Notes under the pieces: model-generated
Told to the model about the DNA's origin: nothing
What the model saw: the letters and a program-made list of their open reading frames with translations, nothing else
Databases searched by the model: none
Program-made: the position numbers and the translations under genes
Assembly: GCA_013288685.1 (NCBI GenBank)
Contig: JABDBM010000016.1
Coordinates: forward strand, 1 to 61,306
Direction of reading: 5' to 3'
DNA length: 61,306 nt
From: Bacteroidota bacterium
GTDB taxonomy: Bacteria > Bacteroidota > Bacteroidia > Sphingobacteriales > Sphingobacteriaceae
Shown: piece after piece, positions 52,631-59,785 of the stretch
Numbering within the stretch: the first letter of the stretch is position 1
How the letters are laid out: every line of letters begins with the position of its first letter

Positions 52631-55570
52631 TTAAAAATTAAATGAAATGTGGAAAGCCGCCGTTTTAGATGATGGATATGGGTCGATATCAACACCGGAT
52701 GAAAAGCCTGTACCGAAATTCGACGATTCGGGATCATAACCTTTGTATTTGGTTATGGTGATGTAGTTATTTAGCGATGCGCCAACGGTTATGGTTTTTA
52801 TGTAAGAAACCGGCAGTTTGCTAAATGTGTAATACAAGCCAACTTCGCGCAAACGCAGGTAGGTTGATGTTTCTACTGTTTGATGTGCATCAGAACCCAC
52901 CAGCATTAACTGCGATACGCCGTAAGGGACGTGTGGTATGCTGGATGGTTTATCATAATCAACACTGGTACTTCCAAAAACATTTTGAAGCTGTGTTACG
53001 TCCACATTTTGACCGCCCTTTTTCCAGTGCCACAAAAAGCGTAAGCTTAGCTTTTTGAAAAAAGTAATTTCATTATAAGTATTCATCTGGAATGTTGGCT
53101 CCGCGTCGCCAAGAGGGCCTACACCATGACCGTTTAACCCAACAATTTGTGTTGCTGATTTGCCTTGCTCTATTTGGTAAGTGCCCAGCAATACGCCGCC
53201 CACTGAACCTAATTGAACCGGAGGAACGATGAGTTTGGTTACTTTTGAACGGTTAAACCAAAAGTTTACCGAGGTATTCCAAACTACATTTTTTGATTCG
53301 ACTGGCCTTGCATTTAAACCCAACTCTACACCATGATTACTTAAGTCGCCGGCGTTAACCCACTTTTGGGCAAAGCCCGATGATGGCGGAGGAGTGGTTA
53401 ATAAAAGGAAATCAAATATGTTTTTCTTATAATATGTTAACTCAAAACCTAACCTTCCCTTTAATATGCTAAAGTCAACGCCGGTTTCAAACTCTGTTTG
53501 CCTTTCGGGTTTAATATCTGCTTCGCCAGCCTGGGTATTCACCAGCAAACCGGGGAAACCCGAAATGTTGGATACGCCCAATGCAGTGAATTTACTGCCA
53601 TAAGCCGGTACGTTATTAGCCTGGCCGTAAGCGGCACGCAGTTTAACACTTTCAAAAAGGCCTTCCTTTATAATACCCATGTCGGTAAGGTTCCATGATA
53701 AACCAGCCTTGGGATACAGGTAGTATTTGGAAACATCACCATTATTGCTTGATCTGTCCAAACGCAAACCACCGGTTAGGGTAATAGCGTTAACAATATG
53801 TGCTTCTTCCTGTATAAAAATACCACCGTTCAGATATTTTGTCCTTAGTTCTGTTGCGTTTAAAGCGCCTGCCTGGTCAACATTTTGCTGACCGGCAATA
53901 ACCTGCGAGGCAACATCCAAAATGTTATTATAGTTACCGGTTTCCTGTGTTATCCCCGCCGATGATGTCAGCGATAATTTATCAGAGGGCGTAAAAGTAT
54001 TTACCAGCGAGAAAATGTAATTGGTACTGAGGTTTTTGGTAAAGCCTTGTATCGACTGACCTTTGTTAACCGCCTCAAATTGTAGCACGCTCGGGAACAA
54101 CACGGTTGTTTGCAGGTTGTAAAAATCTACGCCGCCCCGTCCAATAAATTTGGTGTTGCTATGACTGCTTTTTTGCAGGGTTATTTCCAAATTGGCCCCG
54201 GTAATAAACCTGTTTACCGACTCATTATTCGTCATCAGCGCAATAGTTTGCAATGGGTTTGATGCTGCAAAGGGGTTATTTGGATAATTTCCGTTGCCAT
54301 CAGGATGTAGCTGTGCAAAGTCAGGGGTTGATGACAACGCTATGCCCGTTGAAACGCCGGCGTTATCATTGCCGAATATCCCCCTGTCGGCCGATGAATT
54401 GATATAGTTGGTGGTGATACCTATTTTAATATTGTCGGTAATTTTATGATCAAGATTTAACCGTACGCTGGTATTGCTGTATCCGGTGCGGTTTACAAGG
54501 CCCCCATCGTCTTTCTGTGCAACAGAAAAATAAAAGCCTGTTTTATCACTTCCGCCGCTCATGCTGAGCAGTGTATTGCGGGTTAATGGGGTATGATCGT
54601 AAATCTCCTTCTCGTAATCATATATCTGGCCGGCGGCTTGCGCGTTGTTAAACTCCTGGGTCAGTGTGGCCGGGTCGCCGGGCAGCGAGGCGGCTGTTTC
54701 TGCTGTAAATTGCCTTACCCCCAATAATTTTATTGGCCTCAGGAAGCCCAAATCCTGCGATAAAGTGATGTTTGTTTTGCCTTGTTTACCTTTTTTGGTG
54801 GTGATGATAATTACACCGCCCGATGCCTTGGACCCGTAGATGGCGGCCGCGGAGGCTCCTTTTAATATTTCAATGCTTTCTATGTCTTCGGTTCTGATAT
54901 CGGCAATACGGCTTGATGGATTATCCTGGTTAGATGTAGGGCCGCCGGGGCCGGCTAATGTTACTGCATTTAAACCGCCGGAAGTTGCAGAGTTGTCTAC
55001 GTATACCCCGTCTATTACGTATAATGGTTGCGTATTGCCATATACTGAGGTTACCCCCCTTAATTTTATAGATACACCGCCGCCTGGTGCACCTGAATTG
55101 GCATTGATATTGGCGCCCGAAATTTTCCCTTCCAGCGCTGCATCAAATGTCTGAGCAGGTGCAGTTCCGCTTAATTCTTTGGAACCGATCACTTCAACAG
55201 CATTGGCCAGGTTTTTTCTTTTAACCGATGTAGCTAATCCGGTTACCACTACCTCATCAAGCTTCGAAACATCTTCTGCTAAGGCTACGTGTATATCCGA
55301 TTTTCCGGCTATAGCTATTGTCTGTGTTTTATAGCCAATAGCGCTTATAGTTAGTACTGCGTTTTCGGGAACGGTTAATGTAAACTTTCCGTTTACATCG
55401 GATGCAACAGCAATTGAACCATTTCTTACCCCGATGGTAGCACCCGCAACCGGAACATCATTACCTGCCGTAATAACGCCCGTGAGGGTTCTGTTTTGCG
55501 CAAAAAGAAGAACAGGGGTCAAGGTTAGTATTGATAACCATCCTGCTATAAAAAGTAATTTTTTTCTCAT
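52631..55570 (-). CDS. SusC/RagA TonB-linked outer-membrane receptor
   Basis: A 979-residue receptor with a signal peptide (AGWLSILTLTPVLLFAQ), a carboxypeptidase-regulatory-like N-terminal domain (25-about 105, with RTLTGVITAGNDVPVAGATIG), the TonB-dependent plug with VVTGLATSVKRKNLANAVEVIG and the SusC hallmark LYVIDGVYVDN followed by IEILKGASAAAIYGSKASGGVIIITTKKG, then the barrel up to the C-terminal aromatic (KTAAFHISFNF). With SusD it forms an import complex for a large or amphipathic ligand, using TonB energy. It is the first large gene after AhpD-like paralog 5. The ligand is unknown. Confidence 0.97.
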   Translation of the reverse strand: MRKKLLFIAGWLSILTLTPVLLFAQNRTLTGVITAGNDVPVAGATIGVRNGSIAVASDVNGKFTLTVPENAVLTISAIGYKTQTIAIAGKSDIHVALAEDVSKLDEVVVTGLATSVKRKNLANAVEVIGSKELSGTAPAQTFDAALEGKISGANINANSGAPGGGVSIKLRGVTSVYGNTQPLYVIDGVYVDNSATSGGLNAVTLAGPGGPTSNQDNPSSRIADIRTEDIESIEILKGASAAAIYGSKASGGVIIITTKKGKQGKTNITLSQDLGFLRPIKLLGVRQFTAETAASLPGDPATLTQEFNNAQAAGQIYDYEKEIYDHTPLTRNTLLSMSGGSDKTGFYFSVAQKDDGGLVNRTGYSNTSVRLNLDHKITDNIKIGITTNYINSSADRGIFGNDNAGVSTGIALSSTPDFAQLHPDGNGNYPNNPFAASNPLQTIALMTNNESVNRFITGANLEITLQKSSHSNTKFIGRGGVDFYNLQTTVLFPSVLQFEAVNKGQSIQGFTKNLSTNYIFSLVNTFTPSDKLSLTSSAGITQETGNYNNILDVASQVIAGQQNVDQAGALNATELRTKYLNGGIFIQEEAHIVNAITLTGGLRLDRSSNNGDVSKYYLYPKAGLSWNLTDMGIIKEGLFESVKLRAAYGQANNVPAYGSKFTALGVSNISGFPGLLVNTQAGEADIKPERQTEFETGVDFSILKGRLGFELTYYKKNIFDFLLLTTPPPSSGFAQKWVNAGDLSNHGVELGLNARPVESKNVVWNTSVNFWFNRSKVTKLIVPPVQLGSVGGVLLGTYQIEQGKSATQIVGLNGHGVGPLGDAEPTFQMNTYNEITFFKKLSLRFLWHWKKGGQNVDVTQLQNVFGSTSVDYDKPSSIPHVPYGVSQLMLVGSDAHQTVETSTYLRLREVGLYYTFSKLPVSYIKTITVGASLNNYITITKYKGYDPESSNFGTGFSSGVDIDPYPSSKTAAFHISFNF

Positions 55571-55615
55571 TGTTTTGGTTTTTGGTTGAAGATTTAATTG
55601 GTTAATAAGGACGCG

Positions 55616-56194
55616 TTAAACCGCTGCATTTTCGGCTACAGGTTGTTTTTCTTTAAAAATATGATTGCCATAACCCATTTCTGCAATCTGTTTTGCCCTT
55701 AAGGGGTACGATGAAAGGTCGGTTGGCGTGTTGGATGCAAGGCCGTCAACATACCTGTTAAACATGCAAAAAGCGGCCGCAATAAGTACAGTATCGTGAA
55801 TATCCCTGTCGGTTGCCCCAAGTGCTTTAGCGGCTTCTACTTGTTCGGCGGTCACAAACTTTCCACCTTTTTGTACACTTCCGGCAATGGTCAACAGCGC
55901 TTTCAGTTTATCAGGAATGTCGGCATTTGTATAGTTCTTTTTTACCTGGTCAACTAATTCGGTATCGCCGTCAAGATAGCATACAGCAATTGCACCGTGC
56001 GATTGCTGGCAATAAAAGCAATCATTCAAATAGGAAACATAGGTGCCTATTAGTTCCCGGTCGGCCATACTTAGGCCCTCGTTAGAGCGTAATAGTAAGT
56101 TAGCGAGTTCGCCCATAGGAGAGGCTGTTTCGGGACTGAAAGCCATTAAGGATCTCATACCGGGTAAATTCTTGTCCAGATCAATGTGTGGCAT
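55616..56194 (-). CDS. AhpD/carboxymuconolactone decarboxylase-like protein, paralog 5
   Basis: A 192-residue paralog with Glu47, Cys59, Cys62 and His66 (ADRELI to CFYCQQSH) and the ATDRDIHDTVLIAAAFCMFNRYVDGLAS block. It is the first gene of the main series, 45 bases upstream of SusC, so it would be the earliest translated member. Having an AhpD-like gene before the receptor, with others beside the methyltransferase, the carrier and the haloperoxidase-like gene, suggests that each step may have its own dedicated copy (inference). Confidence 0.87.
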   Translation of the reverse strand: MPHIDLDKNLPGMRSLMAFSPETASPMGELANLLLRSNEGLSMADRELIGTYVSYLNDCFYCQQSHGAIAVCYLDGDTELVDQVKKNYTNADIPDKLKALLTIAGSVQKGGKFVTAEQVEAAKALGATDRDIHDTVLIAAAFCMFNRYVDGLASNTPTDLSSYPLRAKQIAEMGYGNHIFKEKQPVAENAAV

Positions 56195-56574
56195 AATTTA
56201 TTTTGTGTTGCGTAAATAATCAGGACAAAGCAGCGGGTAGCCGTCCTATCCATTCGTTAATGAAGTTGTTTTGATTTTTGTCTCTCCTGAAATTTAATTG
56301 CAACCCTTTTGGGCATACCTGTTTGTAACCGCGCAGCTTTAGGCAAAGGGTAATTTACTATCATTGCATAGCTATAACAATTAACCGGTATTGGGCCAAA
56401 CGCTATAAACAAACGCCATGATTTTACTGAATTGATAGTGCTGCGCAATCAGCCTTCCCCTTAAAAATTGTGAGGAAAACCTAATAGTACAGCATATTTT
56501 GTCAGGAAAATGCAAATCACACTTAACACAGTATTATTTAAAAATACCTGGTTAAAACTGACTCAAAAAAGCAA
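56195..56574. other. spacer without a recognised gene
   Basis: Between the AhpD-like paralog 5 gene and the membrane-anchored copy 2 gene there are 380 bases. A 63-codon minus-strand frame exists at 56257-56448, but it has no signal, no recognisable motif and a composition like random translation. No perfect -33/-7 pair was found by eye for the downstream cluster, so its promoter is not placed. Confidence 0.4.
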
Positions 56575-57135
56575 TTAAGAGAGTGTATTTGACCTATCGG
56601 GAGGTTGACCGGGAATGCCAACAGAGGCCTTGATAATGTTTAAAAAAGAGTAATCGGGCAGTATTTTAGTTAGTTCTACAGAAACCAGTGCATAATCTTT
56701 AGGCGCGGTATAGTTAAAATCGCTTTCAAAAACACTTTTCTTGAATAGCGGTATACGTGACCTCTCGTTTACAGGGCCATCGCTAACTTGTTTTGCATAA
56801 ACAATTTTGGCATTTTCAAGACGTCCCTTTTCATGATTAGGGATACACAATAAATACATGGTATCGGTGGTCATTTTAAGGTATGCAAAGTTATAGGTTG
56901 TATCCTTCACCCTTACCTGGCCGCTTACCGGCGTATAGGCATCCTCATTTTCAACCGTTTTAAAATTAACCGGCACCCTTACTTCAACAAGGTCTGACTG
57001 TTTGTAGTGGTTATTATTGATTTGGTTAAAAACAATAGTATCAGACCGGTTGATGAAATATTGAAATAACAGCATATATCCCCCCATGTTAAACAGGAGC
57101 AGCACCAGCATCGCTATCGCAAATATTTTTTTCAA
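56575..57135 (-). CDS. membrane-anchored protein of an unrecognised family, copy 2
   Basis: A 186-residue protein with one N-terminal membrane helix (MKKIFAIAMLVLLLFNMGGYMLLF) and an extracytoplasmic domain: FNQINNNHYKQSDLVEVRVPVNFK, YNFAYLKMTTDTMYLLCIPNHEKG, AKIVYAKQVSDGP and a final PGQPPDRSNTLS. It is a paralog of the 38043-38624 protein, where the same blocks read FNEQINRNRYNVDDLTEIKVPVN, YNYVKIRMTRNAIYLLCIPNYE and AQPPDSLSNHS. The two paralogs sit near both ends of the AhpD/SusCD cluster, each next to an AhpD-like gene. No family name known to me fits. Confidence 0.7.
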   Translation of the reverse strand: MKKIFAIAMLVLLLFNMGGYMLLFQYFINRSDTIVFNQINNNHYKQSDLVEVRVPVNFKTVENEDAYTPVSGQVRVKDTTYNFAYLKMTTDTMYLLCIPNHEKGRLENAKIVYAKQVSDGPVNERSRIPLFKKSVFESDFNYTAPKDYALVSVELTKILPDYSFLNIIKASVGIPGQPPDRSNTLS

Positions 57136-57443
57136 TTAAATTAGGATCGGTTTGTATTGGGAAATAAAAGTATTGTAAATAAATAAGTATTGCAAATTAT
57201 TATTTTCACTTCAGATAAAATTGACAAACCGTCACTGCGTTTATCGAATACTTTATCGTTCCTTGCTGTAATGTTCGATGCAAATAATTGATCTGCGCAG
57301 TATTATAACGCTGAACAGTATCAAGAATAAAACGCATCAATTAAAAAGTGACCTCCTCAGTCATTCCCGTTACCGTAGCGCCAAATTATCCGATTCAGTG
57401 GAAAAAACAATAGTTTGTATCGTGTGAATTTAACGGTGCAGAA
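57136..57443. other. spacer without a recognised gene
   Basis: About 308 AT-rich bases between the membrane-anchored copy 2 gene and the recombinase remnant. I see no frame with gene character on either strand, no clear promoter and no strong terminator. Together with the remnant it may be worn-down mobile DNA. Confidence 0.35.
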
Positions 57444-57720
57444 TCATACATCAGTCACTTTATGGTTGGGATCGGAGTGATTAAGCGCCATAGAAATATC
57501 TTCCTTTGGCACACCGCAATCGTTTCTGGCAATAGTTGCCCAACTGTGGCGGGCATAGTAAGTAGCGACACCATGGCCAAGTTCTAAAGATTTCGCCACC
57601 TATGCTAAGCCGGTATTAACTGCATTTATAAAGTTTTCGGAGCTACTGTACATCTGGCATAAATTATATTTTTCAATGTTGAAACGTACTTTGGTCATCC
57701 ATCGTTTACCCGACAAATAA
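57444..57720 (-). pseudogene. remnant of a tyrosine recombinase (integrase) C-terminal region
   Basis: Read on the minus strand, one frame gives KVRFNIEKYNLCQMYSSSEN, then FINAVNTGLA, a TAG stop, VAKSLELGHGV, ATYYARHSWATIARNDCGVP, KEDISMALNHSDPNHKVTDV and TGA. This is the C-terminal part of a Bacteroidota tyrosine recombinase: ARHSWAT holds the catalytic Arg, LNHSD is the LGH-type box, and VTDV normally precedes the Tyr nucleophile, which is here replaced by a stop. A stop inside, loss of the Tyr and no N-terminal part show that it is dead. Confidence 0.72.
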
Positions 57721-57721
57721 T

Positions 57722-58201
57722 TTAAACTTTTTCTGTTTTGTTCAAATGTTCGTGATATTCCACGAGTTTTAACATCGCATTAATGGTCGTTTCGTAATTT
57801 TTTGCGCCCACCACTTTTTTATAATCCTGCTCAAGCCCTTCCATTTGGCTTTTAACATGCTTATAAAAGCCGGCGCCTTTATCAGTTAAATACAACATTG
57901 CCGAACGGCCATCTGTGCTGCACTTCTCGCTGCGTACCAGCCCAATCTTCTCCAGCTCTTTTATCACCTTACTTGCTGCCTGTTTGGTTATGCTTAAGTT
58001 TGACGCCAGTGCGTTATTTGAAATGCCCTTTGTCCCGATACTCATAAATAGCGGTATATGCGAATGATTAAAACCTTGTATATTTTCATGACAAAGCTCA
58101 TTGCAATACCAACTATCCGATAATCGTTTAAAAAGGTAAAGTAATTTACAGGTCATCCTGTTTGTATCCTCGGTTAACATGATCTTATTTTTAATGTTCA
58201 A
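57722..58201 (-). CDS. MarR family transcriptional regulator
   Basis: A 159-residue winged-helix regulator. Motifs: SHIPLFMSIGTKGISNNALASNLSITKQAASKVIKELEKIGLVRSEKCSTDGRSAMLYLTDKG, the classic MarR helix-turn-helix and wing with DGRSAMLYLT, framed by helical dimer segments (VVGAKNYETTINAMLKLVEYHEHL). The true start may be Met1 or Met8 (MLTEDTNRM). A half-site of the palindrome described below lies about 24 bases upstream of the start, and full palindromes precede the next two minus-strand genes, so it probably represses itself and them. The inducer is unknown. Confidence 0.92.
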   Translation of the reverse strand: MNIKNKIMLTEDTNRMTCKLLYLFKRLSDSWYCNELCHENIQGFNHSHIPLFMSIGTKGISNNALASNLSITKQAASKVIKELEKIGLVRSEKCSTDGRSAMLYLTDKGAGFYKHVKSQMEGLEQDYKKVVGAKNYETTINAMLKLVEYHEHLNKTEKV

Positions 58202-58224
58202 TCAGCAGTTATTCATATCAGACT

Positions 58225-58246
58225 CAATATAGTCAATTTGGTTTAC
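58225..58246 (-). promoter_or_regulatory. putative MarR half-site upstream of marR
   Basis: CAATATAGTC at 58225-58234 followed by AATTTGGTTTAC matches the right half of the 58671-58709 palindrome with two changes over 22 bases. The left half is not preserved. It ends 45 bases upstream of the marR start, as expected for self-control. Confidence 0.5.
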
Positions 58247-58292
58247 AAAGTAAAACTTTTTTTTCATGACATTTTAATTTGTAACAATCGTC

Positions 58293-58646
58293 TCAGGCAG
58301 CCTGTTGGTGGTCGTAAATCCGCTCCGTATTTAATATTGCAATCGTGCTTTTGTTGCCCCTGAACTTTTTTATCAAATCGGTTACCGCATTATTGCTGGC
58401 AATTTCAACAGCCGACAAAAAATAACTTTTCAAAAAGATCAGCAGCATTCCGATCTCCATATCCGAACCCATAAAACTGTCCCTTAAAAGTTGCTTAATT
58501 AAAGGAAGCAGGTACTGCCCCATTGTGCTGATTGAGAACTTAGATGCCGGAAAAAGCTTATTTATATTAAAGCTCCTTAAACCAGTGAGCATCAGATTGG
58601 AGATGTTAAAAAATGTTTGCCCGATATTAACAAGTTGCGTTTTCAT
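58293..58646 (-). CDS. hypothetical protein, 117 residues
   Basis: I do not recognise this protein. It looks cytoplasmic and helical, with QLVNIGQTFFNISNLMLTGLRSF, MGQYLLPLIKQLLRDSFMGS and LLIFLKSYFLSAVEIASNNAVTDLIKKF; some segments are hydrophobic enough to sit against a membrane. It is between the MarR gene and the full palindrome, with the start 25 bases downstream of the palindrome and 21 bases from the -7 element, so it is a likely direct target of the regulator. Confidence 0.55.
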   Translation of the reverse strand: MKTQLVNIGQTFFNISNLMLTGLRSFNINKLFPASKFSISTMGQYLLPLIKQLLRDSFMGSDMEIGMLLIFLKSYFLSAVEIASNNAVTDLIKKFRGNKSTIAILNTERIYDHQQAA

Positions 58647-58666
58647 TATTGCTGCGATTAATAGTA

Positions 58667-58709
58667 CAAAGGTAAACTAAGTTGACTATATTGGTCAACT
58701 TAGTTTACC
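58667..58709 (-). promoter_or_regulatory. palindromic operator and -7 element of the 58293 gene
   Basis: GGTAAACTAAGTTGAC (58671-58686), seven-base centre TATATTG, and the exact complement GTCAACTTAGTTTACC (58694-58709) form a perfect 16-bp inverted repeat. On the minus strand the -7 element TACCTTTG (58667-58674, exact TAnnTTTG) overlaps the outer edge. A bound dimer would block the promoter. Confidence 0.82.
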
Positions 58710-58854
58710 AAAAAATATACATTTTCTAATTTTATGACGTTGTTGTGATTCAGCCGGTGCAATGATTGGGAGGAGAGTAAACGGTCTTGTTTTTAAACGA
58801 ATTTTAATGCCGGACAAAAGTTACCCTCGTTGAAAGTCCGCTCTATAAATCCTG

Positions 58855-59526
58855 TTAATTTGCAACAAATGCAAGGGTAGTATTTTTGTAAACCTGCTTT
58901 TGCAATTGTGTTTTCAGGTTTCTGAAAATCTGTAAAGGGGCGTCTGTTGCAAACATGTTAACCAGCCAGGCAGGAAGGGAACCGCCCGGATCAACATGTA
59001 TCGAATATTCAACATGAACCTGGTTGGACCCGGTGGGAGTGATGATCCATTTGCCAATAGAATTGTCTATCCTGACAATACCTTTTTTTATAGGAACCAA
59101 ACCAGGAACAGCCGGGCCGTCAATGGTCACTACTTTCGTATCCTGATCCTGACTAACTATTAAATGGGCAACGAAGTCGCGGTTTTGTGCTGGCCAGGGT
59201 AAGCTTACCTCCGAATAATAATAAAGTTCGGCAGGGGATAACTGTTTAACCAGTTTAGCCGACTTAACGTGGTATACCCAGTCGGGCGCAGTATTAACGT
59301 CCATAACCAGGGCAACCAGTTGCGCTGGTGTTGCATTTATATCACATTCTACTTTAATGGCTTTGATTTTTGAATCCGTCATCATGCTGGTATAAACCTT
59401 TATGCCATCCTTTTCGGTACTCAATTTCCAGTTTTGTGCAGAAGCTGTGTGCAGCCCCAGCGCAATAAGAAGTGGAATAAATAATGCTTTATTCACTAAA
59501 TTAATGATTTGCCTTGTCGTTTTCAT
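58855..59526 (-). CDS. secreted START-domain lipid-binding protein
   Basis: A 223-residue protein with a signal peptide (ALFIPLLIALGLHTASAQ) and a START/SRPBCC domain: NWKLSTEKDGIKVYTSMMTDSKIKAIKVECDINATPAQLVALVMDVNTAPDWVYHVKSAKLVKQL, LPWPAQNRDFVAHLIV, VEYSIHVDPGGSLPAWLVNMFATDAPLQIFRNLKTQL. START domains carry a hydrophobic ligand in a helix-capped groove. Here it would act in the periplasm, a location less usual for START. A perfect palindrome lies 24 bases upstream of its start with the same placement as for the 58293 gene, so both are probably under MarR control. Confidence 0.88.
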   Translation of the reverse strand: MKTTRQIINLVNKALFIPLLIALGLHTASAQNWKLSTEKDGIKVYTSMMTDSKIKAIKVECDINATPAQLVALVMDVNTAPDWVYHVKSAKLVKQLSPAELYYYSEVSLPWPAQNRDFVAHLIVSQDQDTKVVTIDGPAVPGLVPIKKGIVRIDNSIGKWIITPTGSNQVHVEYSIHVDPGGSLPAWLVNMFATDAPLQIFRNLKTQLQKQVYKNTTLAFVAN

Positions 59527-59545
59527 TTCTTGAAATTTAACGTGA

Positions 59546-59587
59546 CAAATGTAAACTTAGTTGACTATATTGGTCAACTAAGTTTAC
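59546..59587 (-). promoter_or_regulatory. palindromic operator and -7 element of the START-domain gene
   Basis: GTAAACTTAGTTGAC (59551-59565), centre TATATTG, and GTCAACTAAGTTTAC (59573-59587) form a perfect 15-bp inverted repeat with the same centre as the 58671-58709 copy. TACATTTG on the minus strand (59546-59553) is an exact -7 element overlapping its edge in the same way. Confidence 0.82.
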
Positions 59588-59785
59588 CACTAAAATCATT
59601 TTTTAATGTTTTATGACGATCTTATGATTGTCTGACTTCTGTATGATAAAAGCCATGTTTAACAGTGAAAGAGTTTTGCTGTCGTGCCGGCGTTTTCCGA
59701 GTGAGTCCGGCGGCTTTGTGAGGAAGATAGTAATTAAAGTGATCAATTAAATTTTTAATTTAATTTCATCATAAATTTTCAAAAA

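Noticed and set aside
35617..55570. The SusC/SusD cluster as a classical polysaccharide utilisation locus.
   Set aside because: No glycoside hydrolase, polysaccharide lyase or sulfatase lies within it; the enzymes point to small-molecule chemistry.
56257..56448. A 63-codon minus-strand frame in the spacer upstream of AhpD-like paralog 5.
   Set aside because: No signal, motif or plausible composition; not supported as a gene.
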